Shown one piece after another: positions 47,796 to 56,374 of a DNA stretch of 64,000 nucleotides. Numbering within the stretch: the first letter of the stretch is position 1; every line of letters starts with the position of its first letter. The translations under genes were made by a program, and so were the position numbers. The stretch comes from Vibrio panuliri (GTDB lineage Bacteria > Pseudomonadota > Gammaproteobacteria > Enterobacterales > Vibrionaceae): positions 1,736,001 through 1,800,000 of the forward strand of contig NZ_AP019654.1 in the NCBI RefSeq assembly GCF_009938205.1. The letters run 5' to 3'. The notes under the pieces are model-generated. The model had not been told where the DNA came from. It searched no databases and worked only from the letters and a program-made list of their open reading frames with translations.

Positions 47796-48455
47796 ATGAA
47801 AATACTGGTAGTGGAAGATGAGCCTCGTTTAGGCGAGCAAATTATTGAAGCGTTGGAGCAGACTGGTTGGGTTCCAGAACTGTCTCAAGATGGCATCGAC
47901 GCACTCTATCGCGCCACATCTGAAGAGTGGGACGTGATTGTGCTCGATCTCGGTTTACCTAAACTGGATGGCTTAACGGTGCTCAAGGGTATTCGTGATG
48001 AAAACATCAACACACCCGTTGTGATCCTAAGCGCCCGCGACACCTTAACGCAACGCGTTGAAGGGTTAAACGCTGGTGCCGATGATTACCTTACCAAACC
48101 TTTCGAAATGGTTGAATTAACAGCACGTATTCGCGCACAGTTACGCAGAGCGTCAGGTAATGCGTCGCCCGTTATGCAAGTCGGAAACTTAAGCTTGGAT
48201 ACCCGCACGTCAAAAGTGATGTGGCAAGGTGAAGCGGTCAGTTTAACCGCACTTGAGTACAAAGTGGTTGCCTATTTCATGCACAACGCTGACAAAGTGA
48301 TCTCTCGCACCGAACTGGTCGAACATATTTATAAACAAGACTTTGATCGTGACTCAAACACTATCGAAGTTTTCATCGGTCGTATTCGCAAAAAAATTGC
48401 GCCAAACATTATCAAAACAGTACGCGGGTTGGGATACCAATTGAATGCTGAGTAA
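47796..48455 (+). CDS. OmpR/PhoP-family response regulator (CarR/VprA-like)
   Basis: 219 residues. Receiver domain (about 1-115) with the acidic pair VEDEPR, phosphoacceptor Asp51 in IVLDLGLPKLDG, and conserved Lys in DDYLTKPFEM; winged-helix domain (about 125-218, LTALEYKVVAYF, RGLGYQL). The sequence resembles the PhoP-like Vibrio regulator CarR/VprA, which controls lipid A glycine modification and biofilm; that assignment rests on recollection. Start lies just after the PepSY gene; its end overlaps the kinase gene. Confidence 0.9.
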   Translation: MKILVVEDEPRLGEQIIEALEQTGWVPELSQDGIDALYRATSEEWDVIVLDLGLPKLDGLTVLKGIRDENINTPVVILSARDTLTQRVEGLNAGADDYLTKPFEMVELTARIRAQLRRASGNASPVMQVGNLSLDTRTSKVMWQGEAVSLTALEYKVVAYFMHNADKVISRTELVEHIYKQDFDRDSNTIEVFIGRIRKKIAPNIIKTVRGLGYQLNAE

Positions 48456-49785
48456 AACGCTCTCTCTACTAAGACAACTCAGCTTGAAAAGCCGCCTAGT
48501 TCTGGCGGCTATCGTTTGGTTGACGGCAATGATTATAGCCGCAGGTGTTATGGTTCCCAGTCAGGTGTACCAATACATGGTCGCCGATACCAAGTCGCAA
48601 CTCTCAATCTACATGGATGAGATCACGGGCAACTTAGAAGTCGATAAAAACGGCCAACTTACCCTCTCAACTCAGCTATCAGATCCGCGCTTTTCACAGC
48701 CGTACAGCGGTTTGTATTGGTCCGCATCGACGGCTGACAGTCAAATTCGCTCACGCTCTTTGTGGGATCGAACCATCGACTTTAACAAGAAAAAGAAGGA
48801 AGCGATGGGAGCGAAACAAGAACCACTAATTTATATCGAAAGTTCGCTGTACTTCCCTGAATATAACAAGCCAATCTCGATTCTAGTCGGCATTGACGAG
48901 CAACCCATTGAAGATACCGTCGCAGCATTGATGGGAGAACTATGGATTATTCTTGCCCTGCTCTATTTTGGCGTGCTTGCGGTTATCTTAATTCAAATTG
49001 CCTGGTCTCTGAGTCCATTAACCAAAATGCACCGCGAGCTAAGTCAACTTCGTCAAGGAGAACGCACTGCTCTGGGTGATGATTATCCACGAGACATCGC
49101 TCCGGTGGTATTAGACCTAAACGCGTTACTGTTTCACTATCAGGAACTGCTCGAGCGTGCTCGCCACCACGCGGGCAATTTGTCACACGCATTAAAAACG
49201 CCACTTTCCGTGTTAAAGAATGAAATTCAACACCTTCCACCAGAAAGCCAACAGCAACTACGTGAGCCCGTTGATCAAATTCAAGGCCAAATCGATTACC
49301 ACTTAGGCCGCGCTCGTATGGCAGGTTCGATGAATATCCTCTCCGTGAAAGCTTCACCTGCCGAACGTATTGATGCGATTTCAATGGCATTTGATAAAGT
49401 TTACGCCGAGCGTGAAGTGACGCTAATCAACGAGATTGATTCCGAACTCGAAGTTTCTGTCGAACAGACCGATCTTGATGAGATGGTAGGTAACCTATTG
49501 GAAAATGGTTATAAGTGGGCGAATAGTATCATTCGTGTTTATACCGAAACCATCGACGACAACAACGTGAATATCATTATTGAAGATGATGGCCCCGGCA
49601 TTCCAGAAGACCAGTTGGAACATGCTATCAAACGCGGCGTCCGATTAGACGAAACAACCCCAGGAACAGGACTGGGCTTAAATATCGTCAATGAAATGGC
49701 TCACAGTTACCGCGGGGCTTTAAGTTTACAACGCAGCTCTATGGGTGGGCTAAAAGCGACCCTGACCATGAAAGTTTCCCACTAA
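48445..49785 (+). CDS. sensor histidine kinase (CarS/VprB/PhoQ-like)
   Basis: 446 residues. Two TMs (about 18-38 and 162-185) flank a periplasmic sensor, followed by a HAMP-like segment, the phosphoacceptor His in NLSHALKTPL (about residue 249) and an ATP-binding domain with N box NLLENGYKWA, G1 DDGPGIPE and G2 GTGLGLNIV. Its start overlaps the regulator gene by 11 bases, indicating coupled translation. Signal unknown; Ca2+ or cationic peptides if truly CarS-like. Confidence 0.93.
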   Translation: MLSKTLSLLRQLSLKSRLVLAAIVWLTAMIIAAGVMVPSQVYQYMVADTKSQLSIYMDEITGNLEVDKNGQLTLSTQLSDPRFSQPYSGLYWSASTADSQIRSRSLWDRTIDFNKKKKEAMGAKQEPLIYIESSLYFPEYNKPISILVGIDEQPIEDTVAALMGELWIILALLYFGVLAVILIQIAWSLSPLTKMHRELSQLRQGERTALGDDYPRDIAPVVLDLNALLFHYQELLERARHHAGNLSHALKTPLSVLKNEIQHLPPESQQQLREPVDQIQGQIDYHLGRARMAGSMNILSVKASPAERIDAISMAFDKVYAEREVTLINEIDSELEVSVEQTDLDEMVGNLLENGYKWANSIIRVYTETIDDNNVNIIIEDDGPGIPEDQLEHAIKRGVRLDETTPGTGLGLNIVNEMAHSYRGALSLQRSSMGGLKATLTMKVSH

Positions 49786-49794
49786 TTACCCAGC

Positions 49795-49818
49795 AAAAAG
49801 CTCGCCGTCAGGCGAGCT
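49795..49818 (-). terminator. terminator of the SetA-like gene
   Basis: An 8-bp perfect stem agctcgcc / ggcgagct with a 4-base loop, followed on the minus strand by five U residues, 13 bases past the stop of the transporter gene. Confidence 0.85.
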
Positions 49819-49830
49819 ACATACATAAAC

Positions 49831-51021
49831 CTACCCTACTGGTTGAGTCAGTGCGCGCTTGTGAGCATTGTTTTCCTGATAAACAAAGTACTGCAGCACA
49901 AGCAAAGAACTGACCGCTAAACCAAGCGAAACGTAGAACGCGGCACGGTAGTTATACATCTCGCCAACCACCCCAATCGATAAACTAGAGATAAGCATCG
50001 AGACTTGGAGCAGATTCGAAAAAAGTGTCGATGCCGTTCCTAAACGGTCTTTCATCATATCTTGCATCGCAACCATACCAAGTGTCGCTGTGATACCGAT
50101 AAATATGCCATTCAATATTTGGATAGAAAGCAATTGCCAAAACTCAGTAACAGTGAGCATTGCGATAAAAAACAAGCAACCACACACCAGCGATAACGCT
50201 AAAAGTTTCATAATGCCATAACGTGCCGCAAGTCGACCCGCTTTAAGCATAAAAGGGATTTCACATAGCGCCGCCATACCAAACATATAGCCTACCCAAC
50301 TCGCATCCACTTTTAGCTCTTGCGACAGATAGATAGGCATAGTGATCACGTATAAGTTGTTGGCACTAAACATAAAAATAAGTGCAACACTAAACAAAAC
50401 CACGGTTGCACCGACCACGCCTTGTGTCGGCGGTTCTTCTTTGTCTTGCTTTTTTATCACGCTACTTGGCAAGTATAGGACTGCCAACACGAGCGTTATA
50501 AACGTGGCTCCCGCAGCAGCCAGAAACGATGCACTAAAACCAAACGAACTTTTAAGGACAAACGCAATTGGCGGGCCCACTACCCATGCTATTGCAATCC
50601 CTGCTCGCATCACTGACAAAAAGGTGGTGCTGTCTTCAATATTCTCATCAGCATACTCTCGCCCTAAGGCAAATAACTGACCAAAGGTAGCGCCACTTAA
50701 GCTACCAAAGATCATCGAAAAACCCACCGCCAAGTAGTAATTGCGAATAAAACTAAAGCCTATCACCGTCACCAAATAGCAAAACAGTGAGAACAAGAGA
50801 ATACTTTTACGATTCCAGCCTCGATCTGACTTCACGGCAACAAGTTGGGAAACAGCCACTGAAGAGACAATCGATAAGATCATGTAAGTACTCAACATCA
50901 TAGGACTTGCGCCCAATGCCTCTATGATAAATAGGCTGGAAAGTGGATAGAAAAATGAGCCACTGATACCGCCAAAGAAAGTCATGACTAAAAAGACCAA
51001 AGCTTCTTTTGTCTTGAACAT
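49831..51021 (-). CDS. SetA-like sugar efflux MFS transporter
   Basis: 396 residues (E. coli SetA 392), 12 membrane helices, with the SET-family N-terminus FFGGISGSFFYPLSSLFIIEALG and loop KSDRGWNRKS. SET proteins export small sugars and analogues. AAGGAG precedes the ATG at 51021; 20 in-frame codons upstream were rejected. Divergent from an AraC-family regulator, 232 bases away, which is likely its controller. Confidence 0.87.
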   Translation of the reverse strand: MFKTKEALVFLVMTFFGGISGSFFYPLSSLFIIEALGASPMMLSTYMILSIVSSVAVSQLVAVKSDRGWNRKSILLFSLFCYLVTVIGFSFIRNYYLAVGFSMIFGSLSGATFGQLFALGREYADENIEDSTTFLSVMRAGIAIAWVVGPPIAFVLKSSFGFSASFLAAAGATFITLVLAVLYLPSSVIKKQDKEEPPTQGVVGATVVLFSVALIFMFSANNLYVITMPIYLSQELKVDASWVGYMFGMAALCEIPFMLKAGRLAARYGIMKLLALSLVCGCLFFIAMLTVTEFWQLLSIQILNGIFIGITATLGMVAMQDMMKDRLGTASTLFSNLLQVSMLISSLSIGVVGEMYNYRAAFYVSLGLAVSSLLVLQYFVYQENNAHKRALTQPVG

Positions 51022-51253
51022 AATTATCTCCTTAACATGCCAGAGCATCGGTAAGTCTTTACCTTGATATATGCTCAGCACATCAACGTGTTCAAATAGA
51101 ATAAGTTAACCCATTTAGTCTAATAATATTTCCAACTAAACCATTAATGCCTTGCCCTCATATAGTGATACTTTCCCGTCAAGTGGCATTCATTTTTTGA
51201 CTGAATAAGATAAAAGATTTAACTTAGATTTTTCTGTTTTGCACGGAGGCGGC

Positions 51254-52141
51254 ATGAAACCCACCATAGAGAATGTACTCAGCGAAAACAATTTTCATTG
51301 GAAAGTAAAAGAGTACTACTGCGATGCCAAAAAAGAGCAGTTCACCTGCCCTTGGCACTATCACTCAGAGTACGAGTTAGTGCTCTATAGGCATAACGAA
51401 GGGGCGTTCAGAGGGTGTTACTTTGCTGGTGACAGCATAGGAGAAATACAACACAACAGTTTGCTGCTTTATGGACCAGGGTTACCTCATATGCTCACGG
51501 GTAGGCTTGATAGCGATAAAGAGCACAATGTTTATTCACTGATTTTTTGGTTTCGACATCAATGGCTTGAGTCATTAATTGAACGACTGCCTGAGCTACG
51601 GAACCTGCGTCGTTTAGCCAAGCATTCAGCGTATGGCTTGTCATTCAGCGAAGAAACTGCAGAAACGGTCTATCAATTGCTGAACAATATTGAGCAGTAC
51701 GAACCCCACCACCAGCTGATACGCGTGCTACAAGCATTAAGCGCCTTAGCGGATGATGCTCAATCGCAGAGACTCTCTCTGAGTGCCTATGGCCTATATG
51801 ATGTCGATTTGAATGATGAATCAACACGTCGAGTTGAACTCGCCCGCCAATTTGTCGAACAGAATTTTGCCAAACCGATAAAAATTGACGATTTATGCCA
51901 AGCACTTCACATCAGTGAGAGCTCCGCTTACCGCTTGTTTGAAAGGCACTTTCTTGAAAGTTTCTCCGAGCACCTTAAGCGCTTTCGTATCGGTAAAGCA
52001 TGCGAGATGCTGGTCAACACGCAAGACGCCGTTGCATTGATTGCTGAGCAATCTGGCTTTAACAATCTTTCCAACTTTAATCGTCAATTTAAAGTGGTCA
52101 AGGGGATGACCCCTTCTGATTTTCGCGCGCAGTTCAACTGA
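51254..52141 (+). CDS. AraC-family transcriptional regulator
   Basis: 295 residues. Cupin-like N-terminal domain (about 25-150, CPWHYHSEYELVLYRH) and C-terminal AraC domain (about 195-293, IDDLCQALHISESSAYRLFE; second HTH in NRQFKVVKGMTPSDFR). Paralogous to the regulator at 41235-42098. GGAGG lies just before the ATG at 51254. Its divergence from the sugar exporter suggests it senses a sugar or related compound and controls that gene. Confidence 0.92.
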   Translation: MKPTIENVLSENNFHWKVKEYYCDAKKEQFTCPWHYHSEYELVLYRHNEGAFRGCYFAGDSIGEIQHNSLLLYGPGLPHMLTGRLDSDKEHNVYSLIFWFRHQWLESLIERLPELRNLRRLAKHSAYGLSFSEETAETVYQLLNNIEQYEPHHQLIRVLQALSALADDAQSQRLSLSAYGLYDVDLNDESTRRVELARQFVEQNFAKPIKIDDLCQALHISESSAYRLFERHFLESFSEHLKRFRIGKACEMLVNTQDAVALIAEQSGFNNLSNFNRQFKVVKGMTPSDFRAQFN

Positions 52142-52178
52142 GTCACGCCCTTGAAAGGCGCGACACGTCTAGCAATGA

Positions 52179-53453
52179 TTACATCACCACTTGAGGGCGA
52201 ATAACCAAGATGCGCCCATCCGTGTAATACTCATGGTCTTCATCAAGTACTATCGGCTGAGTCAATGCCGCCAACTCAACTTTATGAGTTTGCAATCTAT
52301 CGCTTACTTGCTGAGCAAGTTTATCGCGTTCCTGATCCACGTTCGGATCCACACTATGCAGCACAGTGACAATTCCAGAGTAAGGCGTGACTTGTAAGCC
52401 GTCATCATAGCTCAGTGCGCCCAACCAAATCGGTTGCTGAGATTCCATCTCAACCCCAGCTTGCCACCATCGAATATGGCTGCGACGCATCAAATCGCCC
52501 GGTAACTGAAACGCCATTTCTTGCGGCTGGCTGTTCCAGAACAAATCCGACACTGGTGGTGTATTGTCTTTGAGTAGTTGGAAATAATCCGCAAGCTCAA
52601 TATCGTTACGAGAAAATGTCTGGTTTTCAATCCAGCCAAGTTGACTCATCAAGTTTCTCGGATTCTCGCCAATTAATATCACGTTCATTGCTTGCGCATC
52701 GAACACGTTAGAAACGCCTGGATACACCTTGTAATCCAATAAACTCGGTTCAACGGTTGTCAGCGCTGTTTGCTGGCCGTTAGGAGATTGCAAAAAATCA
52801 TCAGAGTAAAAGAAAAAGTGACTATAGTTCGCCCAAACCATCAAACCAAACAACAACGCTGTGAATTTGGTGAACAACAGGCGCCAACGCAATTTACGAC
52901 CGATATAGAGAAATATCAGGCTTACGCTAATCGCTAACAGCGTATATTGGTGCTCCACTAACGCCGATTTGATTTGATTTAGCAACGGAAATTGCTCGAT
53001 ACCATAGGCCAATAAGTAGCCCCACATAACAAACTGCCCGACGCCAAGTATTAATCCAACCGAGGAGAAGAGAGAAAAACGCCCCCATGCCACCTTGTTG
53101 CTACCTGCGATAAACGGCACCACCCATGCAACTGGCCCAAGCAAACGCGCAAACGCGAGCACGTAGTTGCCTTTTTTGTACATTAGATGGCGACAACGCG
53201 CGATTGGACGACGTGTTTTGGGTTGCCACGCGACTAACTTTTTCTGTGCTGGTGTACCGATATATCGCCCTATCCAATAACTTGCGTGATCCCCTATCAA
53301 TCCACCAAGTAACACGGCCAAAACACCTGTCCATATACCTTGGTGAAGCTGATAGCCTGCGGCAAGCAAGAACGGCTCCCCCGGCACAAAGAGATTGGGG
53401 CCAATAAGGGCATCAAGCAGTGCCCCTATAAACAAACTCATCCCATCTAACAT
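52179..53453 (-). CDS. DedA-family membrane protein fused to a LssY-like C-terminal domain
   Basis: 424 residues. The N-terminal DedA/VTT domain (about 1-170) includes FVPGEPFLLAAGYQL and the FARLLGPVAWVVPFIAG motif of this lipid-flippase-related superfamily. After two further hydrophobic stretches (to about 215), a soluble LssY_C-type domain begins (PGVSNVFDAQAMNVILIGEN to the C-terminus). DedA proteins flip undecaprenyl phosphate or other phospholipids. A glycosyltransferase gene 17 bases upstream on the same strand suggests a shared lipid-linked sugar role. Confidence 0.87.
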   Translation of the reverse strand: MLDGMSLFIGALLDALIGPNLFVPGEPFLLAAGYQLHQGIWTGVLAVLLGGLIGDHASYWIGRYIGTPAQKKLVAWQPKTRRPIARCRHLMYKKGNYVLAFARLLGPVAWVVPFIAGSNKVAWGRFSLFSSVGLILGVGQFVMWGYLLAYGIEQFPLLNQIKSALVEHQYTLLAISVSLIFLYIGRKLRWRLLFTKFTALLFGLMVWANYSHFFFYSDDFLQSPNGQQTALTTVEPSLLDYKVYPGVSNVFDAQAMNVILIGENPRNLMSQLGWIENQTFSRNDIELADYFQLLKDNTPPVSDLFWNSQPQEMAFQLPGDLMRRSHIRWWQAGVEMESQQPIWLGALSYDDGLQVTPYSGIVTVLHSVDPNVDQERDKLAQQVSDRLQTHKVELAALTQPIVLDEDHEYYTDGRILVIRPQVVM

Positions 53454-53470
53454 AACTCGACTCTAACTGA

Positions 53471-54199
53471 TTATTGCTCTTTGTAGTGACCGAACTTGTA
53501 TTCCATTTCGTTGTTACGCATTTCGCCAAAGAAAAAACGACGGACATTCGCTTTTAAATAAGTCATACCCATTTTAAATACGCCATCTTGGTCTAGGCGG
53601 CGAGGGTCAAAACCAAACGTCAGGTTCAGAAAGCGGAAACGCCATCTACGGCTCGCTCGTTTAACATAGTCACAATCTTCACAAAGCTTAATATCGAGAT
53701 CAAAACCACCAATCTCATTGTGAGCGCGTTTGGTCGAGAAAATACAAGCGCCTACCGCTGTTGGGAACGTGTACTGAGTGACAAACAAGCCAAAGTTAAA
53801 CAACCCATAACCAAACTTGTGTACCAACGGTAAGTTTTTCGCGCCCATATATACACCTGCCACTTCAAGTTGCTTATCTTCAAGTTGGCTGATTGCGTTC
53901 GCTAAAAACTGACTCTCTAAGCGAACATCCGCATCAAGAAATAGAATGCGTTCATATTGCGCCATTGCCGCACCAGTGTTACGCCCCAAACTAACGCCGC
54001 GAGTTTCCATTTTATGGATGCTCAATTTTGGTAGTGCCCCTTGATAAGCCGCAGCAACTTGACGTGTGTTGTCGTCACTATTGGAGTCAACCACAATCAC
54101 CTCAAATTCTTGATGCGTCTGCTTGGCTAGGTCGTTAAGTAGTCGGCCGATACGTTTTTCTTCATTCAATGTGATAATTACAATGCTAACTGGTCCCAT
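53471..54199 (-). CDS. family 2 glycosyltransferase
   Basis: 242 residues, GT-A fold. Nucleotide-binding start SIVIITLNEEKRIGRLL, then VVDSNSDDNT, the DxD-type metal site LFLDADVRLES (about residue 90) and a catalytic-acid-like LCEDCDYVKR. No membrane helix is evident at the end. It probably transfers a sugar to a lipid or glycan; acceptor unknown. GAGGAAA precedes the ATG. Co-directional with and 17 bases upstream of the DedA-LssY gene. Confidence 0.9.
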   Translation of the reverse strand: MGPVSIVIITLNEEKRIGRLLNDLAKQTHQEFEVIVVDSNSDDNTRQVAAAYQGALPKLSIHKMETRGVSLGRNTGAAMAQYERILFLDADVRLESQFLANAISQLEDKQLEVAGVYMGAKNLPLVHKFGYGLFNFGLFVTQYTFPTAVGACIFSTKRAHNEIGGFDLDIKLCEDCDYVKRASRRWRFRFLNLTFGFDPRRLDQDGVFKMGMTYLKANVRRFFFGEMRNNEMEYKFGHYKEQ

Positions 54200-54571
54200 C
54201 TTTATTTTCCTCTTGGTGATGGCGGATTATGGGACTAGCTTATCCTTGCTTAACTTAACCAATCGTGAGTTATTCGTTCAGTTCCGGTTCATATTTACAA
54301 TCATCTCTATGATGTTGATTATTCTCTACACAGCGAGATTATTGAGCAGTAATAAAGCCGTTTTGATGAGAAATTGTGCGGTTTAAAGTTTCTTCCAGCC
54401 GATCGCCTATAAACTCAACAAGCACAAGGGAAAAGTATTGCTCTTCAAGGGATAGAGTGATAGTATCCGCGCTCGCTGTTGAAGTAACTACCAATTACCC
54501 ATCAGCGTTTTAGCACGATATAAGGTCGCATTATGTCGTGAATTCAATACTTATTTTACGAGAGTAATACT
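54200..54571. promoter_or_regulatory. divergent region with rplY leader hairpin
   Basis: A 372-base gap. Just before rplY lies a 10-bp stem (CACGATATAA at 54514-54523 with TTATGTCGTG at 54531-54540, one G-U pair, 7-base loop), 31 bases before the start codon. E. coli L25 represses its own mRNA, so this may be the autoregulatory site. An open frame crossing from the glycosyltransferase antisense strand into this gap was rejected. Confidence 0.5.
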
Positions 54572-54850
54572 ATGAAATTTGAAGCAGTAGTACGTACTGA
54601 ACTAGGTAAAGGTGCGAGCCGCCGCCTACGTCACGCTGGTAAATTCCCTGCTATCGTTTACGGTGGTTCTGAAGCTCCAGTATCAATCGTTCTTAACCAC
54701 AACGACATCGTTAACCAAATGGACAAGCCTGAGTTCTACGAAGGTATCATCCTAGTTATCGACGGTGCTGAAGTGAAAGTTAAGCCACAAGACGTTCAAC
54801 GTCACGCTTTCAAGCCAAAAGTTGAGCACATGGACTTCATCCGTATCTAA
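54572..54850 (+). CDS. rplY: 50S ribosomal protein L25
   Basis: 92 residues, the short (E. coli-type) L25 without the CTC extension. Begins [20 protein letters not shown] and ends EHMDFIRI. Binds 5S rRNA. It uses a highly biased, translation-optimised codon set, as expected for a ribosomal protein. Monocistronic with a terminator about 90 bases past the stop. Confidence 0.98.
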   Translation: MKFEAVVRTELGKGASRRLRHAGKFPAIVYGGSEAPVSIVLNHNDIVNQMDKPEFYEGIILVIDGAEVKVKPQDVQRHAFKPKVEHMDFIRI

Positions 54851-54939
54851 TTCCTTTACCTAGGAATTAATCGGATATAATCCAAGCCTTTTGCATATAA
54901 GATTATCGGCCTTACCATCCGAGATATCTAAAAAATTCG

Positions 54940-54970
54940 AAACCCCAGAGACTTACCACCTCTGGGGTTT
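54940..54970 (+). terminator. rplY terminator
   Basis: An 11-bp perfect stem aaaccccagag / ctctggggttt with a 9-base loop, then caccgttttt. Confidence 0.85.
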
Positions 54971-54990
54971 CACCGTTTTTGACGCTAATA

Positions 54991-55017
54991 AAAAAACACC
55001 CTGATGAAATCAAGGTG
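54991..55017 (-). terminator. terminator of the PilZ gene
   Basis: On the minus strand caccttgat / atcagggtg (one G-U pair, 3-base loop) runs into a U-tract, 12 bases after the PilZ stop. Confidence 0.85.
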
Positions 55018-55029
55018 AATGAAGAGTAG

Positions 55030-55398
55030 TTACTGGCTCAATGCCACAGCTTGGCTACGTAAGCGAGCAAAGAAATCTGGGTACTTATTGCGTACATGAC
55101 GTTGTTGCTCAACCATATCCTTAAATGATGGTCCTTGATCGAGTTGCAAAATCACTTCGTTGTCATCAAAGCGCAATACCTTACCTTTCACCGGAATTTG
55201 ATAATCGATACTCAAGTTGAGCGTGCCCGTTAAAGTCAGTCCGCGGTACAAACTGGCGAAGTTGTTCATCACAATCCGAATTCCCTTTTCAGAAATTTCA
55301 CTCACGTGGAACAGTTGATCATCAATGCGCACAACCGGCCTACCCCGACGCGGGTATTTTAATCTGTAGTACCGACGTTTCTGCACAAACTCATCCAT
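55030..55398 (-). CDS. PilZ-domain c-di-GMP-binding-type protein
   Basis: 122 residues, essentially one PilZ domain. The N-terminal basic motif is present (KRRYYRLKYPRRGRP, RxxxR type) with a second motif SEISEKGIRI in the place of D/NxSxxG, where Glu replaces the usual Asp/Asn. Binding of c-di-GMP is therefore likely but perhaps weakened. The C-terminal helix (about 90-122) may contact a partner. Monocistronic. Fits with the GGDEF-EAL gene 1 kb away. Confidence 0.87.
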   Translation of the reverse strand: MDEFVQKRRYYRLKYPRRGRPVVRIDDQLFHVSEISEKGIRIVMNNFASLYRGLTLTGTLNLSIDYQIPVKGKVLRFDDNEVILQLDQGPSFKDMVEQQRHVRNKYPDFFARLRSQAVALSQ

Positions 55399-55548
55399 GG
55401 AAATTTCCTAACACTAGCCAATTTATTCTATAGCGAATTTTATTATAACTATCCGCTATTGAAAGCCAAAGTTTATAAACAAATGGCATCTATATGCTGA
55501 CCGTCACATTCAACAAAAATATATACGCTTCTGAACACGTTAGAAAAC

Positions 55549-55572
55549 AAAAGCCCCAGCACTGGCTAGGGC
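55549..55572 (-). terminator. terminator of the SOS-controlled small gene
   Basis: An 8-bp stem (55553-55560 with 55565-55572, one mismatch, 4-base loop) followed on the minus strand by tttt-g-tttt, 27 bases past the stop. Confidence 0.7.
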
Positions 55573-55598
55573 GGTTGAACAATGAGATGAACACTGCG

Positions 55599-55823
55599 TT
55601 AGTGTTCTCGACCTGAAGGGTTAGAGCCAAACTCTACTTGCTGATAGATGTCAGCTAACTTTTTCGGTTTCTTACTGGCCGCCTTGTGACCCGCTTTCAC
55701 TGCAGACGTATATGACTGCTGCTGTAGCGCTTTTTGGTGTGCCTGCGCAGACTTAATGTACTCTGGATTCGCCATTGCTTGTTGGCGTGCACGATTTACG
55801 CGTTCAAGTGTTTCCCACAACAT
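55599..55823 (-). CDS. SOS-regulated small protein, unknown family
   Basis: 74 residues, soluble, basic, and rich in Ala, Gln, Lys and Ser; probably mostly helical (ETLERVNRARQQAMANPEYI, AHQKALQQQ), with a Lys-rich middle (GHKAASKKPKKLADIYQQ). No signal peptide or membrane segment. I do not recognise it; it is not YebG, DinI, SulA, or RecX by sequence. GGAGG precedes the ATG. Two perfect LexA boxes bracket the promoter and a terminator follows, so it is a dedicated, tightly repressed SOS gene. A role as DNA-binding or inhibitor protein is only a guess from its charge. Confidence 0.85.
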   Translation of the reverse strand: MLWETLERVNRARQQAMANPEYIKSAQAHQKALQQQSYTSAVKAGHKAASKKPKKLADIYQQVEFGSNPSGREH

Positions 55824-55839
55824 ACTCCACCTCCATACA

Positions 55840-55855
55840 CTGTTTGTATATACAG
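55840..55855 (-). promoter_or_regulatory. LexA (SOS) box 1
   Basis: CTGT-TTGTATAT-ACAG is an exact CTGT-N8-ACAG match with AT-rich core. It overlaps the downstream edge of the -10 element and the likely transcription start of the small gene. Confidence 0.9.
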
Positions 55856-55881
55856 CATAGTTATTCGCAAAGTAATGTCAA
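55854..55881 (-). promoter_or_regulatory. promoter of the SOS small gene
   Basis: On the minus strand, -35 TTGACA (55876-55881, exact consensus), a 16-base spacer and -10 TATGCT (55854-55859). The hexamers sit between the two LexA boxes. Confidence 0.8.
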
Positions 55882-55886
55882 GATAA

Positions 55887-55906
55887 TACTGTTTATAAAT
55901 ACAGTA
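55887..55906 (-). promoter_or_regulatory. LexA (SOS) box 2
   Basis: TACTGTTTATAAATACAGTA agrees with the 20-bp E. coli SOS consensus at nearly all positions, including the flanking TA/TA. It lies immediately upstream of the -35 element. Confidence 0.93.
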
Positions 55907-56374
55907 AAATAAAAATATCTGCATCAAGCGCCATTAAATCAACGACATCATAATGGTGGTTTTATTCGTCACGCAGCAACGAACTAGAACAAAAGCATGA
56001 ACCCCAACAGATGCTCTTGACGCGTTACTCTTTGCCACCATCTTGACTCCTACCCTTTCGCTGATAAAAGGATCGAACTGCATGTATTCGACAACCTGGT
56101 ATAAAACCAATAGATCAACACGAGTATTAGTGAGTCATACTACTTCAGGGCATTTTCACTAGTTAAGATTCTGGGAAAATAGTAACAACAAGCGTAAGCA
56201 TGGATTTTAAAGCAGTGTGTCCCAATTATTTCTAGCGACTGTGAATTTGCTCGAAGAACCTTTTCGCGGAGATAGTTTCTTTATTTCGCCGTGGTAGTGT
56301 TTTCTATCAGTTGTTACGCTAATTCGAAAGTCGTAATAGGTGTCGCAAGGAGCATTAGATGCCAGGAAAGCAAA
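55907..56374. other. intergenic region upstream of the GGDEF-EAL gene
   Basis: About 470 bases holding the promoter of the c-di-GMP gene. I see no further gene or repeat; an in-frame GTG at 56291 extends the downstream gene without a ribosome binding site and is not used. Confidence 0.4.

Noticed and set aside
54123..54386. Hydrophobic 87-codon plus-strand frame running from the antisense of the glycosyltransferase start into the rplY upstream gap.
   Set aside because: No ribosome binding site, starts inside another gene on the opposite strand, and its hydrophobicity comes from AT-rich intergenic sequence.
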